Below are positions 51,566-62,866 of a stretch of 64,000 nucleotides of DNA, one piece after another. Each line of letters opens with the position of its first letter. Positions within the stretch are counted from its first letter, which is position 1. The DNA is taken from positions 11,713,938-11,777,937 of the forward strand of contig HG738139.1 in the NCBI GenBank assembly GCA_000499405.2, given 5' to 3'. This DNA comes from Onchocerca volvulus. Its lineage: Eukaryota > Nematoda > Chromadorea > Rhabditida > Onchocercidae. Made by a program: the position numbers and the translations under genes. The notes under the pieces were generated by a model that worked only from the letters and a program-made list of their open reading frames with translations, ran no database searches and was not told where the DNA came from.

Positions 51566-54500
51566 TTAATTCGGTTTGAATTGATTGGTAACAAATGTCG
51601 ATGATGTTGATACCGTACTATCTGCAAGTGACATGCGGCTGATACTGTATTGAAGATCAGTGATATCTGGATTATTTGACTCCAACTGAAAGCATTAGAT
51701 TTCCATAAGCTTTTAGCTTTTCAGTAGCATCAAGTTTGCAATATTAGGACAGAAATAAACGAGAAATATATTTGCTGGTTGCAATTTTAGAGAGCGTTCG
51801 ATTTGGTCAAGACACATTTCGTTCACGTGCGAATGTCACAAATATTGTGACCAAGTTTCAACTAACATTACAAATTTGATTTTCCGGATTTTCGGATGAC
51901 GCATTGCTGAGGTTGGAAAGCGATGCTGGAAATGATAGGAATGACGGAACTTCAGAAATCGGTTCATTCAGATTCACGCGATATAAGAAAGATCGATCAG
52001 TATTGTCTCGAGCTGATAATGGGAAGAGCGAAAGAAATAAAAAATTCTTCAGAACTTCAAAAGATTCCTTTAAAAATTATATCACCAAAACAGTTTTTTT
52101 GTCACTGCAATGCGGTGAAATTTGCATCTTAAATTTATGGATTTTTGAACTTTTTGGAGCTCAAAAGGCTAATGTTTATCAAGAAAATATTTATTGCTGG
52201 CACGCCAAATTTACCTGTTTCAAATGAACATGGACTGCAACTGTTGGCAACTAATGTTTGAGAGTTTTGTGGATACGTGAAATGTAAGTTATTGCGCTCG
52301 TTACAAGTCGGAAGATTGGCTTTCGCATGCTTCTGCAAGAAGTGTTAACTTCCAAGCTGCTGATTTTGAATTTTGAATTATTTCACAAATGATTTCAATT
52401 TGCAATGATAATCATTGCATTTGAAAGCAGTAGATTCTATCCTTTCAATTTTAAACTGAAAACTCTTCATTTTCTGAATGCAGAACTTCTTAATATATCT
52501 TTAAGGAAAAAAGGAAATATAGCCACTATTACATCTATCAGTAAGCGTATAAAATTTTAAAAAATATCAAATGGATTTTCAAGAAAATTTTTAATTCTAT
52601 TGCATTTTAAATCTGAGATGCAAAATGAAACTGTTATACCATTTTCGTGTCACCTCCTGCAGGGTGATGACAATTCCATGAATTGAAGTCATTGCCAGTT
52701 TCCACGATTGAAGATAATGGATAAAGTTGGCTAGCAATGCGTCCAGCATTACTATTAATGGATTGGGATAATGGATTCGAAGACGTAAGGTATAAATTAA
52801 GAAAGGGAAGCTTGGATTCATTTGACGTTACTGCTTTTGTAATAGCATTTGCAGATGCTGCCATCGAACTCTGCAAAAGTTCATATTTTTCAGTTTCAAT
52901 TTTCCGTTATTATTTTAAAAAAAAAAAAAAAATGGAAATGTTTAAAAATTTCTCACCATTGCATTGCAGGTTCTTTCTCCATCTGCTGCTGCTACTGACG
53001 TCAGTGGTACAGATGGCGATGTTACCGAAGCAATATTGTTATTTGCATAAGACTGATAGTAAACTAAAACTATTAGAATTTATAGATTGCAATTTAAAGG
53101 ATTATAGAATGATAGTAATTAAAATTATGCAGAGAATTCTTAAAAGACAATTCTTACAATTATCGCTTACTGGATTCATAACAAACTGGGCATTTTCCTG
53201 ATGGCTACCTGAAATTTGAAATAATATTTTTATTAAATAAGTATTCAACATATTAACTGCTTAACTATTATTTCTATTAAATTTAGCAGAATAAAATAAG
53301 TTCAATGCGGCTAAGGTTTTGAATCTATGAAATTATACTTGAAGCAGTATTGCAAGTATTATCATTTGTCATAGCTAAAAATGCTGCAGCGTGTTGAATT
53401 CTCCGCATGGCTTTGTGATCGGGACGTGATCGATGAGAGCCGAAACGTGTATCCGCGAATGAGCGTGCCGTAAATGGATAATTTTCTCTTGTGGTGTAAC
53501 GGAAAAGGAACGGTGGTACCTGTAAGTACTAGAACTATCCATGTCTTCCTATATCTTATCACTTCAGAGAAAAAATGATTTAACTGATCATAATGGATCA
53601 TAAGATTCATGATAATGAATAGAAGAAAGAAAAGTTCATGTCAAAATTTGTTGGGAATTTGCAAATAAATATGAAATATTGCATACAATGATTTTCGAAA
53701 AAATCATTTTACGTTTCCTCATACCATCGAAAATTTGAAAGTATACCTTATTTTCGGAGAAAAAACCACTTCCAAGCAAATCGTAAGCAGAGTCATCCAC
53801 AGAGCTAATTAATTGCAACAGAATACATCGTTGTGATTTCAATTCTTTGTTTTTGGTACCAAAACAAAAAGAGTAATCTGGAAAAATTTTAAGACTCATC
53901 ACTTCTTCCTCATAATTCAACATCCGATCTACTTCTTATCAGTAATTATTAATAAATTAAAAGAAGGTCCAAATGGTCCCTAACGGTACAATTTATCATC
54001 GGATTACCAAAATAGGCAATTTGCAGAGTTCAAAGAGTAAACTGAGGAATGAGTGTATGCATCGATCAGTACAATCTTATTGTATCAGTCAGTTAGTTCA
54101 GTATTGATGATAAACTCACTTATTTTATCCAAAAGATTGTCATTACTATTTAGAACATTATACAGTATGCCTGGAGTCTCGCAGAAAAACGCAATACCAG
54201 TTGGCATCGGTGTGTAATTTATATCAGCATTGACATCTCCCATCCAAACAATGATAATATGCGCGTAATTCATCACTTGGCAAGATACTTCGCCTGGATT
54301 GCAGCAAAATAGCAAAGGTGCTGCAAGAAAGAACATTTTTTTATAGTTTGAAAAATCGAAAATTTGTCAAAAATTTAGTTAAAATCAAGAGAAGTAATTT
54401 ATGTAAATTAAACCAAACAAACATGGAAAACACGCTGCAAGATCTTCCATAACAATGCCAATGCTTGTTGCGATAGTGGCAAAAATCTCATCAAAACAAT

Positions 54501-55210
54501 CTCTTGTTTTGATTACCAGTGTTCGTTCTTTTTCTCCTGAAAACATCCAAAGTTCAAAGTATGACTTTGGCTTAGTAGTTAATTGCAAGAAAAATAGTTA
54601 ATATAAACTTAACTTTTGGACTGCAACTGCTAATTATCCAAATAGTATTTAATTATTTTGCGTTGCTGTCGAAGAATTGCACGTATCTCATAAAATTGTT
54701 TGATTAAGATAATTTTGAAAGTAATAATCTATTGTTTTGCAAGAAGCCGAAAATAATTATACAACTAATCGTTTTTCCTTATAAATTGAATCATTTCAAA
54801 TTTTGCGAAACTTTACTCATTGCTTGTATTTGCATTATAATGGCTAAGAAATGAAAATTTTCACTTCTGATACAAATGAATGTTTTGTAATGATTATTCG
54901 AAATAGATTATTACTAACCATATTTTGGTTCTTCCGGTTTCCATTTTTCCGAAAATCTCCCCGCAAGATGATTACCATAACTTTCCATGAACAAACAAAT
55001 CTAAACTGACGGAAATTATTAAAATATCAATGATTTCATCTTCACACACAAAAAAAACACTTTCAAAAATTTTGTTCTTTAAACAATGATTTGTATCATC
55101 AACGAATCAAAAAGGAAAACAAGAAAATTTAATTTTACCCGACGCCGCGGAATTCGATAATGCATATAAATGGCCAGGAAATTGATTAACTCTTTCAATT
55201 CCGTGTACAT
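51566..55210 (-). CDS. tob: BTG/Tob family antiproliferative protein (Tob/FOG-3-like), eleven exons
   Basis: Minus-strand exons: 55210-55139, 55000-54919, 54536-54423, 54320-54120, 53877-53747, 53519-53339, 53063-52957, 52870-52640, 52332-52215, 52012-51867, 51685-51566; all phases agree, 500 residues. The N-terminus (1 to about 112) is a BTG domain: MYTELKELINFLAIYMHYRI, PRRRICLFME, the box-A-like segment KWKPEEPKYG and the box-B-like segment FPSPLLFCCNPGEVSCQV, aligning without gaps with human TOB1 LPQDLSVWIDPFEVSYQI. Residues 213-233 (NYPFTARSFADTRFGSHR...) match the Tob-specific PLTFTTATFAAQKFGSTK motif, separating it from BTG1-4. The C-terminus VTNQFKPN recalls the PABP-binding end of Tob (NQQFQPVMAN). 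Tob proteins bridge the CCR4-NOT deadenylase (BTG domain) to mRNA; the nematode member FOG-3 sets sperm fate. At 500 residues it is longer than TOB1 (345). Least certain is the exon 6-7 junction, which uses a TTTTAG acceptor at 53064. Confidence 0.9.
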
Positions 55211-55220
55211 ACTTCTTCTG
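55211..55220 (-). promoter_or_regulatory. probable trans-splice acceptor just upstream of the Tob start
   Basis: On the minus strand CTATTTTCAG ends at 55218, and the start codon follows after AAGAAGT (7 bases). A canonical nematode 3' splice site so near the ATG, with no coding exon upstream, is typical of SL trans-splicing. A 5' UTR cis-intron is the alternative. It also fixes the start: an open frame reading MISVRESSDYV from 55307 runs through this acceptor in another frame and is rejected. Confidence 0.6.
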
Positions 55221-58200
55221 AAAATAGTTAATTAGTTTCTTGAACAAAAATTCTTTTAGTACAAATGCAACTGTGACATAGTCAGATGATTCACGTACAG
55301 AAATCATATTACATACAATTTAGTCCATTCTAATTATAAAGCCGTAATTGATACTAATCGAAAAAAAAAAAAATCATGAAACGTTAAGCAATCCTTCCAG
55401 CTAAATTCGGACAGAGCCATCGAGGAATTCTCTTCACGAAAGCTATCCTTATCGCCCTTTTAAGTAGAAAACAATTCTCAACCAACCGATCGAATAGAAA
55501 AAACGGCAAACAATGAATCTAAGAAATGATCTTTTCACGGAATGTAAAAATTTGCATGCAATTTTAGCGGAATGTAAGTTTGCTCGGATGTGCTGAAGAG
55601 AAATATGCAAATTTAGCTCACAATAATTGGCCCAATATTATGCATCTCTTGCAGCATTCATTTCTCATTTCTATATTAATAGAATTAAAAATTTGTTTTC
55701 AATCATCAGTTGGACAATATCAAATGATTGAGTTGTGTTGCCACATATTTTTTGTATATATTTGTATCAATTTAAGTTATGCACTAATTTGTTGCACTAT
55801 TGTTCGTGCACTTAAAAATTTATGGTAAAATCAATCACTTTCGATTCAAAAGCGATTTTATTGTTTGGAAGGAATAATTATAACTTTTGCGGCATTTTTT
55901 TTCTCTTTTCTTAGTGATACTGAAGTGATACCATCAAATGAATTATTAGCTGAATTGAAACTGTTCGAAACAAACAGCCAATTAATTAAGCAACTTCAAT
56001 GAATTCCCATCGAATAATTATAAAATGAAAGTTGAAATAATCATGAAGAAAAAATGATTTTTTATCAAAAATTAACAATAACAAGTACGAACTTTTTGTT
56101 CTATAATCTCAACAACAAAACATTTGACTTTGATGTACGTGCATTAAACAACATTTACCAAACCGAATTTTTAATGAAATCGTTTTACGTGCATGAACTG
56201 AAGTTTTTCGCAAGAAATCAAAGTTATTGTAATGTCAGTTCATACTTACATTATCTATATTGATTCTAAGTCTAAAATGTTTATCATTATTGGAATAAAA
56301 GAATTGTTAAATGATAGAAAGAAAAAACAACTCGAATAGCGAATTTTGATGAAAAACTCGAAAAAGCAAACTTACATCTACGATAGCACTGCGAAGAAAT
56401 CATGCGAGAAAATCTCTTCCAATCACTGAAGTTTTATTCAGCTAACGTGCTTTTAAACACAACGCTTTCAGTGGTTCTAATTATTTCATGTATTCAAATT
56501 ATTTCTTCCCGGCATTAAAGATCTCATTCATCTTTCCGGCACAATTTTTCCGTAAGCTTGTTTCTTCTAAATTAGCACAGTAGTATTATCATATCGAATG
56601 TGAATGTGAATACAGCTTGTTTCGAAAAGAACTCTTCAGAAGTATCGTATCCCGATGTTATTTTTTAGGAATAGCTCAACGATATTATCATATTGTCTGT
56701 TTGTATTTAACAGGAAATATTAGAAAAACTGAATGTGAATAGAATTCGCCTGTTTCTTCCGCCTTTTCTTCTTTCATAATCTACGGTCCTTCTAATTATA
56801 TTATTCAATTCCTACCTGATAATTTCTATAATTAGTACTAAATAATTAAATGTAAGGAATACAGTTTGAAATTTTGGCGAATCTATGAACTCATCGGTTA
56901 GGTTTCGTTTTTTTTTTTGCTTATTGTGCGCAAGTAGTCTTCCCTCATTGTTGTCGTAATTCACGGAATCATTTTGGAGAGACGAAATTCAAAGATATCA
57001 ACTAGTTATGCCAGCATTCAGGCGAAATCTGGAATTTTAAGCCGGACATTTACCGCCTCCTGAAAGAATGAATATATTACGTTAAATTTTTTTACTTCGT
57101 ATAAGTTTTGAGAATGTCTATTAATTGTTGTATTAATAAGATCGAATTCGGCGCATTTCTTGTTTCAGAAATAATTATTACTGAATAACAGTGCTATGTG
57201 AAGTTTGTACTTTGGGTAAGTTCAATAATGAAATTAACTATAGGCATGGATTCATATCTTAATTGAATTGCTTGACAGAAACTTATGAGAATCATCTCGA
57301 AATAATAACAAACGGAGAATTTTTCCTGTCAATTCATTTTTTTTTTTTTATGATCTATTTTCAGGCTTTTATTGTCTTCTCAGCACACCAATTACAGACC
57401 TTACTGGTAGTATCAGCAGTTGAAATAAGTTATGTTAGACCTTTTATTATAAAATTATATTTCATTAACATTGAAATATTAAATACTAAAGTGTAATTAG
57501 CAGTTTAAAGAGATAAATAGCGACTGATTTCATTTCCGAAATTGTAAACTGCCAGTGAACTTCAGTTTTTTTAAAAATTATTATGGCGAAACGTGTCCGT
57601 TTAGCGCACAATTGAACATAAAATATTTATACCTGAAACTTTCAATGATCTTTCCTTCATTCAATGCACGCCTACGATAATTATTGCAATTTTAAATGCC
57701 TTAAAATAGATTTTAAATTTGTTGAAGTTGAAAATCAAGAAAAAATCAGATTAATTGCCATTATTAATAATTAGTGGGATTCAGTATTACACTATTTTCC
57801 TGAGAGTACTGCTTTATTGTTTTTTTCTTTTAAATCATATTTTTATTATAAAGACAAACGACATTTTTGAACTTTACTCCGTTGTAAATATGTGACGCCT
57901 CATGTAAAAAATCTTTTTGCTCAGCTGGTGCTAATTTCGAGAATGTCCTATAACTATTTCATTGATTGGTTTAATAATTAAAATTTTTAGTTTAATAATT
58001 TCAGTCTTGAATATCTTTGTTTATTATTTGAAAAAGCTAAAGCAATGATTTCATACCTTTTGTTTAAAATATTTAAATTATGCTTTAATAAAAGGCATTC
58101 AATGTTTTAGAGACCGACAAGAAATTTTCTTCCAGGAACATTTGAAATATTTCTATTGCATAAATCTCGTTTGATAATTTCAAAAAATAATACATTTACT

Positions 58201-58671
58201 GTAAAATTTTTCATATCGATCTATTGAATGTTAGGCTTTCTTAATTGTCGTTAAAGTGAATCAATCAAGCGATGAGAATCAGTCCAAAATGAATTAAATT
58301 TTAAGAGGAGTTTTGAAAAATGCAAAGCAAATATTTAAGAATGAGGAGATGAAAAACCGTTCAGTTCATTATATTTTTTGAAACTAAATTTTTATATGAA
58401 GGGAGATAATATCATTTTTTCCCATTCTAAGCTAATATTGTTTGATTTTATTGTTGCAGCATCGATCTCTGATAACTTAGTCTCTTAAAACTGTGCTGTT
58501 TTTTCGGTAGTTCACTGATTATTCCGGTGCCAATCCTGTTTACATCATATACAACAAGTATCCTTGTTGACAATAAAAAGATTTGCATAATGAATTATTC
58601 CATTCCAACAGTAAACATTAAAAATTTCATCCTCTGCGCTTACTCTATTACTGGAATAATTAGCAACTTCG
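55221..58671. other. intergenic region upstream of the Tob gene
   Basis: It contains the probable promoter of the Tob gene (GC-richer patch around 55390-55500), a repeat copy at 56561-57050 and otherwise AT-rich sequence. Open frames at 55580-55828, 56054-56263 and 57263-57496 show no domain and no matching splice partners; I leave them unannotated. Confidence 0.45.
56561..57050. repeat. dispersed repeat, copy right of the Tob gene
   Basis: 56561-56659 duplicates 49100-49198 with a single mismatch, in the same orientation. Related but diverged sequence continues to the right: ACGATATTATCATATTGTCT, TGAATGTGAATAGAATTCGC, and GAGAGACGAAATTCAAAG near 56977. The two copies bracket the Tob gene about 7.4 kb apart. 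The family seems to have a third, more diverged member at about 63120-63270. Confidence 0.8.
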
Positions 58672-61640
58672 TATGATGGCTTCTATTGAAAGTCTCATAG
58701 GAGCAATTAAAAAAGTTCGAAATAGTAATGATTGCAGTGAAATGTTAACAGAATTAAATTTTATTTTTTATTCAACAATGGAAAATCGGTAATCATGATA
58801 AAAAAGTGCGCAAAACCTTCTGATTTTCCTGCAAATCATATCATTATTAATTCTATCATTCTTCACGATCGACCATATCAACATCATTATCGTCGCTTTC
58901 TTCTATAGGATCGATCACATCATCATCATCAGAAATGATTTCAAAATCGATCGGATAATTCGGTTGAATGTCTTCATCATCAAATCGAGGAGCAGTCCTG
59001 AAACAGATGGATTACTCGGAAATAGAGCATTCCGGCCATTTTCCAATCGATATATGATTATGGATTATTTTCATTCTCAAAATTTCACTCTTATTTTCGA
59101 AATATCAAAAATTTTAGTCAAGATTAAAATGAAATAATATCGCCATTCCACTTAATCAAAGATAAACCTACAACTTTACACGAACTTCCCGACCCTTGAA
59201 GCTCTGTGGAAGCTCCAAACAAAGCTGACTCAAGTCGTCGGGGACAAAGGTGATGACTTCAATGATTCGCTCGCGTGGATTATTTTCCATTCCAAATCCC
59301 TTGAAATCAGAAAAATGAAACACTGTGTGAATTATTTTTTTGTTAATCATTGAATTTTAGATGAAAGAGCGACTCATAGGAAAATTTTTCTGAGTAAAAT
59401 TGATAAAAATTATTCGGAATGATGCGAATTCTAAGAATTACCGGAGGATTTAGCTGCGACGTTGTTAACAATATAAGCGCGCCAAGAATGGAAAACATTA
59501 ATGGTGACGTAAAGAATGGAAATTGTGTGACTTTCATCGTTGCAGCACTTTCTGCATATGTTACTTTAATGAAGCAAAAGATTTTAAATTTAAATGCAAA
59601 TGTAAATTTAGTAGATAAAATTAAGCACGATGAACTCTAAAAATGTGATTCGAATCTTCAAAAATTTCATTATTTCACTGATTTGAGCATTACAATTTGC
59701 CAATTGTATTGCAAAAACAAAAATGAAAGTTAAAAAATTTGCAGAAAGCATAACAAATGTGAAAATAATGTACAATAAGTTTGACTAATTTTGTCACTTT
59801 TTTAAATAAAAAAAATGCGAAATTAATCTTTGCTGCATTCAAATCTGCCATAACTCAAAAACAAAATTTTTTGGCATAAACAATTTTTTCCGCAACATTC
59901 CAAATATGAAATTTAAACTATATTGTCACTTTTTGTTATATGGTTAGCAGCTGAATGGTAATATAACCTTCATGTTTCTAAAAAGTAATCATTTAATTTT
60001 AAATTTTGATTTAAAAAAAGTTTAAAGACAACTGCTTGAAAAATGGATTTTTTTGTATCACATGCAATACGACGCTTATATAGCATAAAAGCTCAAAATC
60101 TAAGAATATTTATAAAGAAAATAGATTTTACAACAGATTTTGAAATGAAATATGATTCAAGGATTAATGGTGCATTTTCCTTAATATTACCATCTTATTA
60201 ACGTTTCATTTCTGAAATTTCAGCAATTGATTTATCCTACCCCTTTGTGAAACGAATCCTAAAAACTATTTCATTATTAGAAGATAATTGTTAATTCTAA
60301 TTCCTAAAAGGTATCTTAGAAACTTGACATTCATTTTAGCAAAAAAAAAAAAGAAATAAATCTGTTTTTTCAAATGATCAGTTAATCAAGCTGAGCTTGA
60401 AAAATAAATAAAAAGTATTGCTGTTTCAAAAGAAAAAAAAACTGTCATTCGTTATGGATTTAAATAGTTTCTAAGAATTAGATTAAACTTTAAATTTTGG
60501 AAAAAATTTGAAATAATAGAATTTCATCAGATTCGACATTAAAAAAATTTTTTTTATAGCTGAAAACTTTGTTTCAGAGATATTAAAATTTCAATATGCT
60601 ACGTAAATAGTAAAAGATACGAATGAAAAGATTTATTGGATCAAATAGAAAGTTTTAAAGCGAAAAAGCGGAAAAATTACAACAATTGTTTGGGAGAGAA
60701 GTCAACTTAGTTATTTCACAATTACGGTGATCAATGAACACAATGGTCAATGATAATTAAAGCGAAGATGATGGATAGTTTATGATAAGAAACTTGATGA
60801 TTTGTTCGCGACATTTGAAAAAGTTTATTTTTAAAAATAATCAACTTGTTGTTTTTATCTCCGCCTTTTTCATTCAAATTGTGATTAAATTTCTAGAGAA
60901 TTTGGAGATTCATGAAGTGTTAAACGAAAAAATTCTGAGCATGGGACATTGAACTTCAATGAATGTTATAATTATAGGCCATTCTTGACATTTCCACCAT
61001 CAACTAAGTTGAAATTCAGTGTTATTTACGGGCGAATCAAATTTGGAAGATATTGCTTCTCTTTGTAATAAAGATGTAATTTTAAATGAAATATGATAAC
61101 AGTCTCAGAACTACACTATTTCTATCAATTCAACGTATAGTTTCAAATTGCTGTGGATGACAGTTCCAGTATTTCTCTTTTAATCTAAAACAATATTCTA
61201 TTTATTGCGGTGATATTTGGTATTCAATATTTTGAAAGGCTCTGAGTGTAAACTCAAATTTCAATCTGTAATGACATCAAAATAGGACATTCAGAAATTT
61301 TGTTTAAATTCTTTTGAAATCAACATTTAAAACTAAATAATATTTTTTAGAAACTTGAAGATTTATTATCACCCAGCTGACTAGTAATATAACAGAGAGC
61401 GACAATTTTTTTCAAATTCTCTTATTTCAAATACAATAATACCTCCTACTTCAAACAAAACAACGAATCAACGGATTAAAAAGCGGTGTTGTTATCAATA
61501 GGATAGTATATTATCAATATCACATTTTGTTGCCATATATCGGAAAATTGTTTTTCAGTTACAGCAGATTTGAATACAGCAAAGATTAATTTTCCACTTT
61601 TATCAATTTTAGAAAGAGACGAAATTGATTAAAATTTGTT
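58672..61640 (+). other. possible unresolved plus-strand gene (scattered exon-like pieces)
   Basis: An ATG-led frame at 58672 reads MMASIESLIGAIKKVRNSND then CSEMLTELNFIFYSTMENR and meets a GT donor (CG|GTAATC). Further right, TTTCAG-type acceptors precede open pieces at about 60225 (IDLSYPFVKRILKTISLLED, donor T|GTTAAT), 61022 (LFTGESNLEDIASLCNKD, donor GAT|GTAATT) and 61559 (TADLNTAKINFPLLSILERD, then stop). The 60225 and 61022 pieces join in phase; the others do not join without assuming further exons. Short open pieces are not rare by chance, so this is only a flag for transcript evidence. The minus-strand model at 58.9-59.5 kb would lie inside its first intron. Confidence 0.2.
58856..59537 (-). 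CDS. small protein with hydrophobic N-terminus and acidic tail, three exons
   Basis: Minus-strand exons 59537-59442, 59299-59172 and 58997-58856 join in phase to 121 residues. Residues 1-32 (MKVTQFPF..., hydrophobic core SILGALILLTTSQ) look like a signal peptide or membrane anchor. The middle (about 33-80) is NPRERIIEVITFVPDDLSQL, CLELPQSFKGREVRVKLTAP. The tail is strongly acidic (ISDDDDVIDPIEESDDNDVD). I do not recognise the family. Exon 2 to exon 3 is convincing (donor TT|GTAGGT, acceptor TTTCAG, frame unique). Exon 1 is weaker because the exon 2 acceptor is TTTCAAG, not TTTCAG; without it the protein could start at MENNPRER (59290). A CATATGCAG acceptor 14 bases before the first ATG could be a trans-splice site. 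It lies in the same orientation as the Tob gene. Confidence 0.5.
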
Positions 61641-62820
61641 GTATGAAATTTTCACATTTTACTGAACACTCTGCAAAATTTATTTAATTTTTAGGAAGAT
61701 TACAGAGAAACAATATAGAAGACAATTTAGAAAAAAAAAAAAAAAAAACAGATTTTCTTATGGACATGAAATTAGCTGTGATTTTGCTTTATCTGATCTC
61801 TTAAGTCAGTTCAAGATGGAAATTTCTTTACTTTATCGAAATTCATAAAACGTAACTACCTTGCCTACACATTGTTGAAGATTGAATACTAGAAGATCGA
61901 AATATTAGCTATTACATTGAAATGTCACACATTACTTTCATCCTTAATTTTTCTTTTCTGGTAGCCATGATCGAACGTTCAATAAATGCTGATCAATCAC
62001 TCAAATATCGATGGATAATTTCTCCGGAATTAATGTGGTCGGAGATTGTAGCAGTACTGCCACTACATCTTTCAGCTGAAAATGTGACCAATCCAGAAAT
62101 CATAATCACCAACATTTATTGCATTGCAGAAAAAGTGGTGTAACGCCTGTGATAAATATCATGCACATTTACTGATACTAGTTAAATTGCATTACAAGTT
62201 TCGATTAATTGCTTAATACATATTAATTATTTGATTAATTGCGCAATTAATCATTTAGTTTCTTATTTCCATGAATTGAACATTTGTTTTTCCAATTTAA
62301 AGTAAACAGATCGAATTTTATATTGTTAAAATTCGATATTCTACAAAAATGAATAACAAACTGTTTACAGTCATAGTATCTATATGTTATTGAACAATTC
62401 AGGCAACTGTTCTGAAGACAAACTGATCAATGAAATTTCTCTAAACTGTTGATCTTTCTGATATATATATCACATATTGTATAAAAGTTTTCAATCTTTT
62501 CATTAATACAATTTATGCATTTGAAAATAAGTTTGCTGAAGAAAGATTTTTAATTTCTTTTCTTTTTTTCATTTTTAATTCTAATTAAAATTTTTTTTTT
62601 GTACTCATCAATATCCTCAAATAAAAATAAGAATTTTTTAAAATTTAGTGCTTACATGAGAAATTTCGAATGAAGTAAATGGTATCAATGAAAAAATTTG
62701 ATGTGATGAGCGAACGATAGTAGAACTTCTAGCAACTTCTTCGTCACTGGAATCTTTATTTTTCTGTTGCGCTTTCGAAAATATTGTTTGATGTTATCAT
62801 TCCCGAAAATAACCTGAAAT
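59538..62820. other. mostly non-coding AT-rich sequence
   Basis: Apart from the uncertain exon-like pieces listed separately, nothing is recognised. A plus-strand open frame at 59419-59640 is largely the antisense of the first exon of the acidic-tail model plus downstream sequence. Confidence 0.4.
62001..62792 (-). other. two possible exons of an unidentified minus-strand gene
   Basis: A minus-strand frame between about 62792 and 62656 reads SSDEEVARSSTIVRSSHQIF then SLIPFTSFEISH and ends at a GTAAGC donor. A TTTTCAG acceptor at 62076 opens 62075-62001, reading LKDVVAVLLQSPTTLIPEKL then SIDI and stop, in matching phase 0. No acceptor was found for the upstream side, and a second frame is also open there after TTTCAG (VIFGNDNIKQYFRKRNRKIK). 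The plus-strand 73-codon frame at 61922-62143 (MSHITFILNFSFLVAMIERS...) is the antisense alternative and could itself be a small secreted protein. The strands cannot be separated by reading alone. Confidence 0.2.
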
Positions 62821-62822
62821 TT

Positions 62823-62866
62823 GGCGGTTTAGCTCAATTGGTAGAGTGTCAGTTTGTCATACTGAA
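62823..62866 (+). pseudogene. truncated tRNA-like sequence, 5' half with GTC (Asp) anticodon
   Basis: GGCGGTT (acceptor 5' strand), TA, D stem GCTC/GAGT around AATTGGTA, then anticodon stem TCAGT/ACTGA enclosing the seven-base loop TTGTCAT (anticodon GTC). The A-box TAGCTCAATTGG is intact. After ACTGA there is no variable loop, T-arm (no GTTCRANNC) or matching 3' acceptor strand AACCGCC. It is a 3'-truncated tRNA or a tRNA-derived short element head. The D-arm style resembles bacterial or organellar tRNAs as much as nuclear ones. Confidence 0.6.

Noticed and set aside
51700..51830. Minus-strand frame HSHVNEMCLDQIERSLKLQP and following
   Set aside because: It lies in the last intron of the Tob model; skipping it joins exons 10 and 11 at good GTTAGT/TTTCAG sites in phase.
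52737..53201. 154-codon plus-strand open frame
   Set aside because: It is the antisense shadow of Tob exons 7 and 8 and contains a poly-Lys run encoded by an intronic A tract.
54100..54320. Possible selenocysteine TGA inside a minus-strand frame (SRRSILPSDELRAYYHCLDG then TGA)
   Set aside because: This frame is out of phase with exon 3 of the Tob gene. The other frame (CNPGEVSCQV...) is in phase and aligns with Tob box B without gaps.
55107..55307. 66-codon minus-strand open frame reading MISVRESSDYVTVAF...
   Set aside because: It overlaps Tob exon 1 in another frame and crosses a TTTTCAG acceptor. Only the MYTELKEL frame joins the next exons in phase and aligns with the BTG domain.
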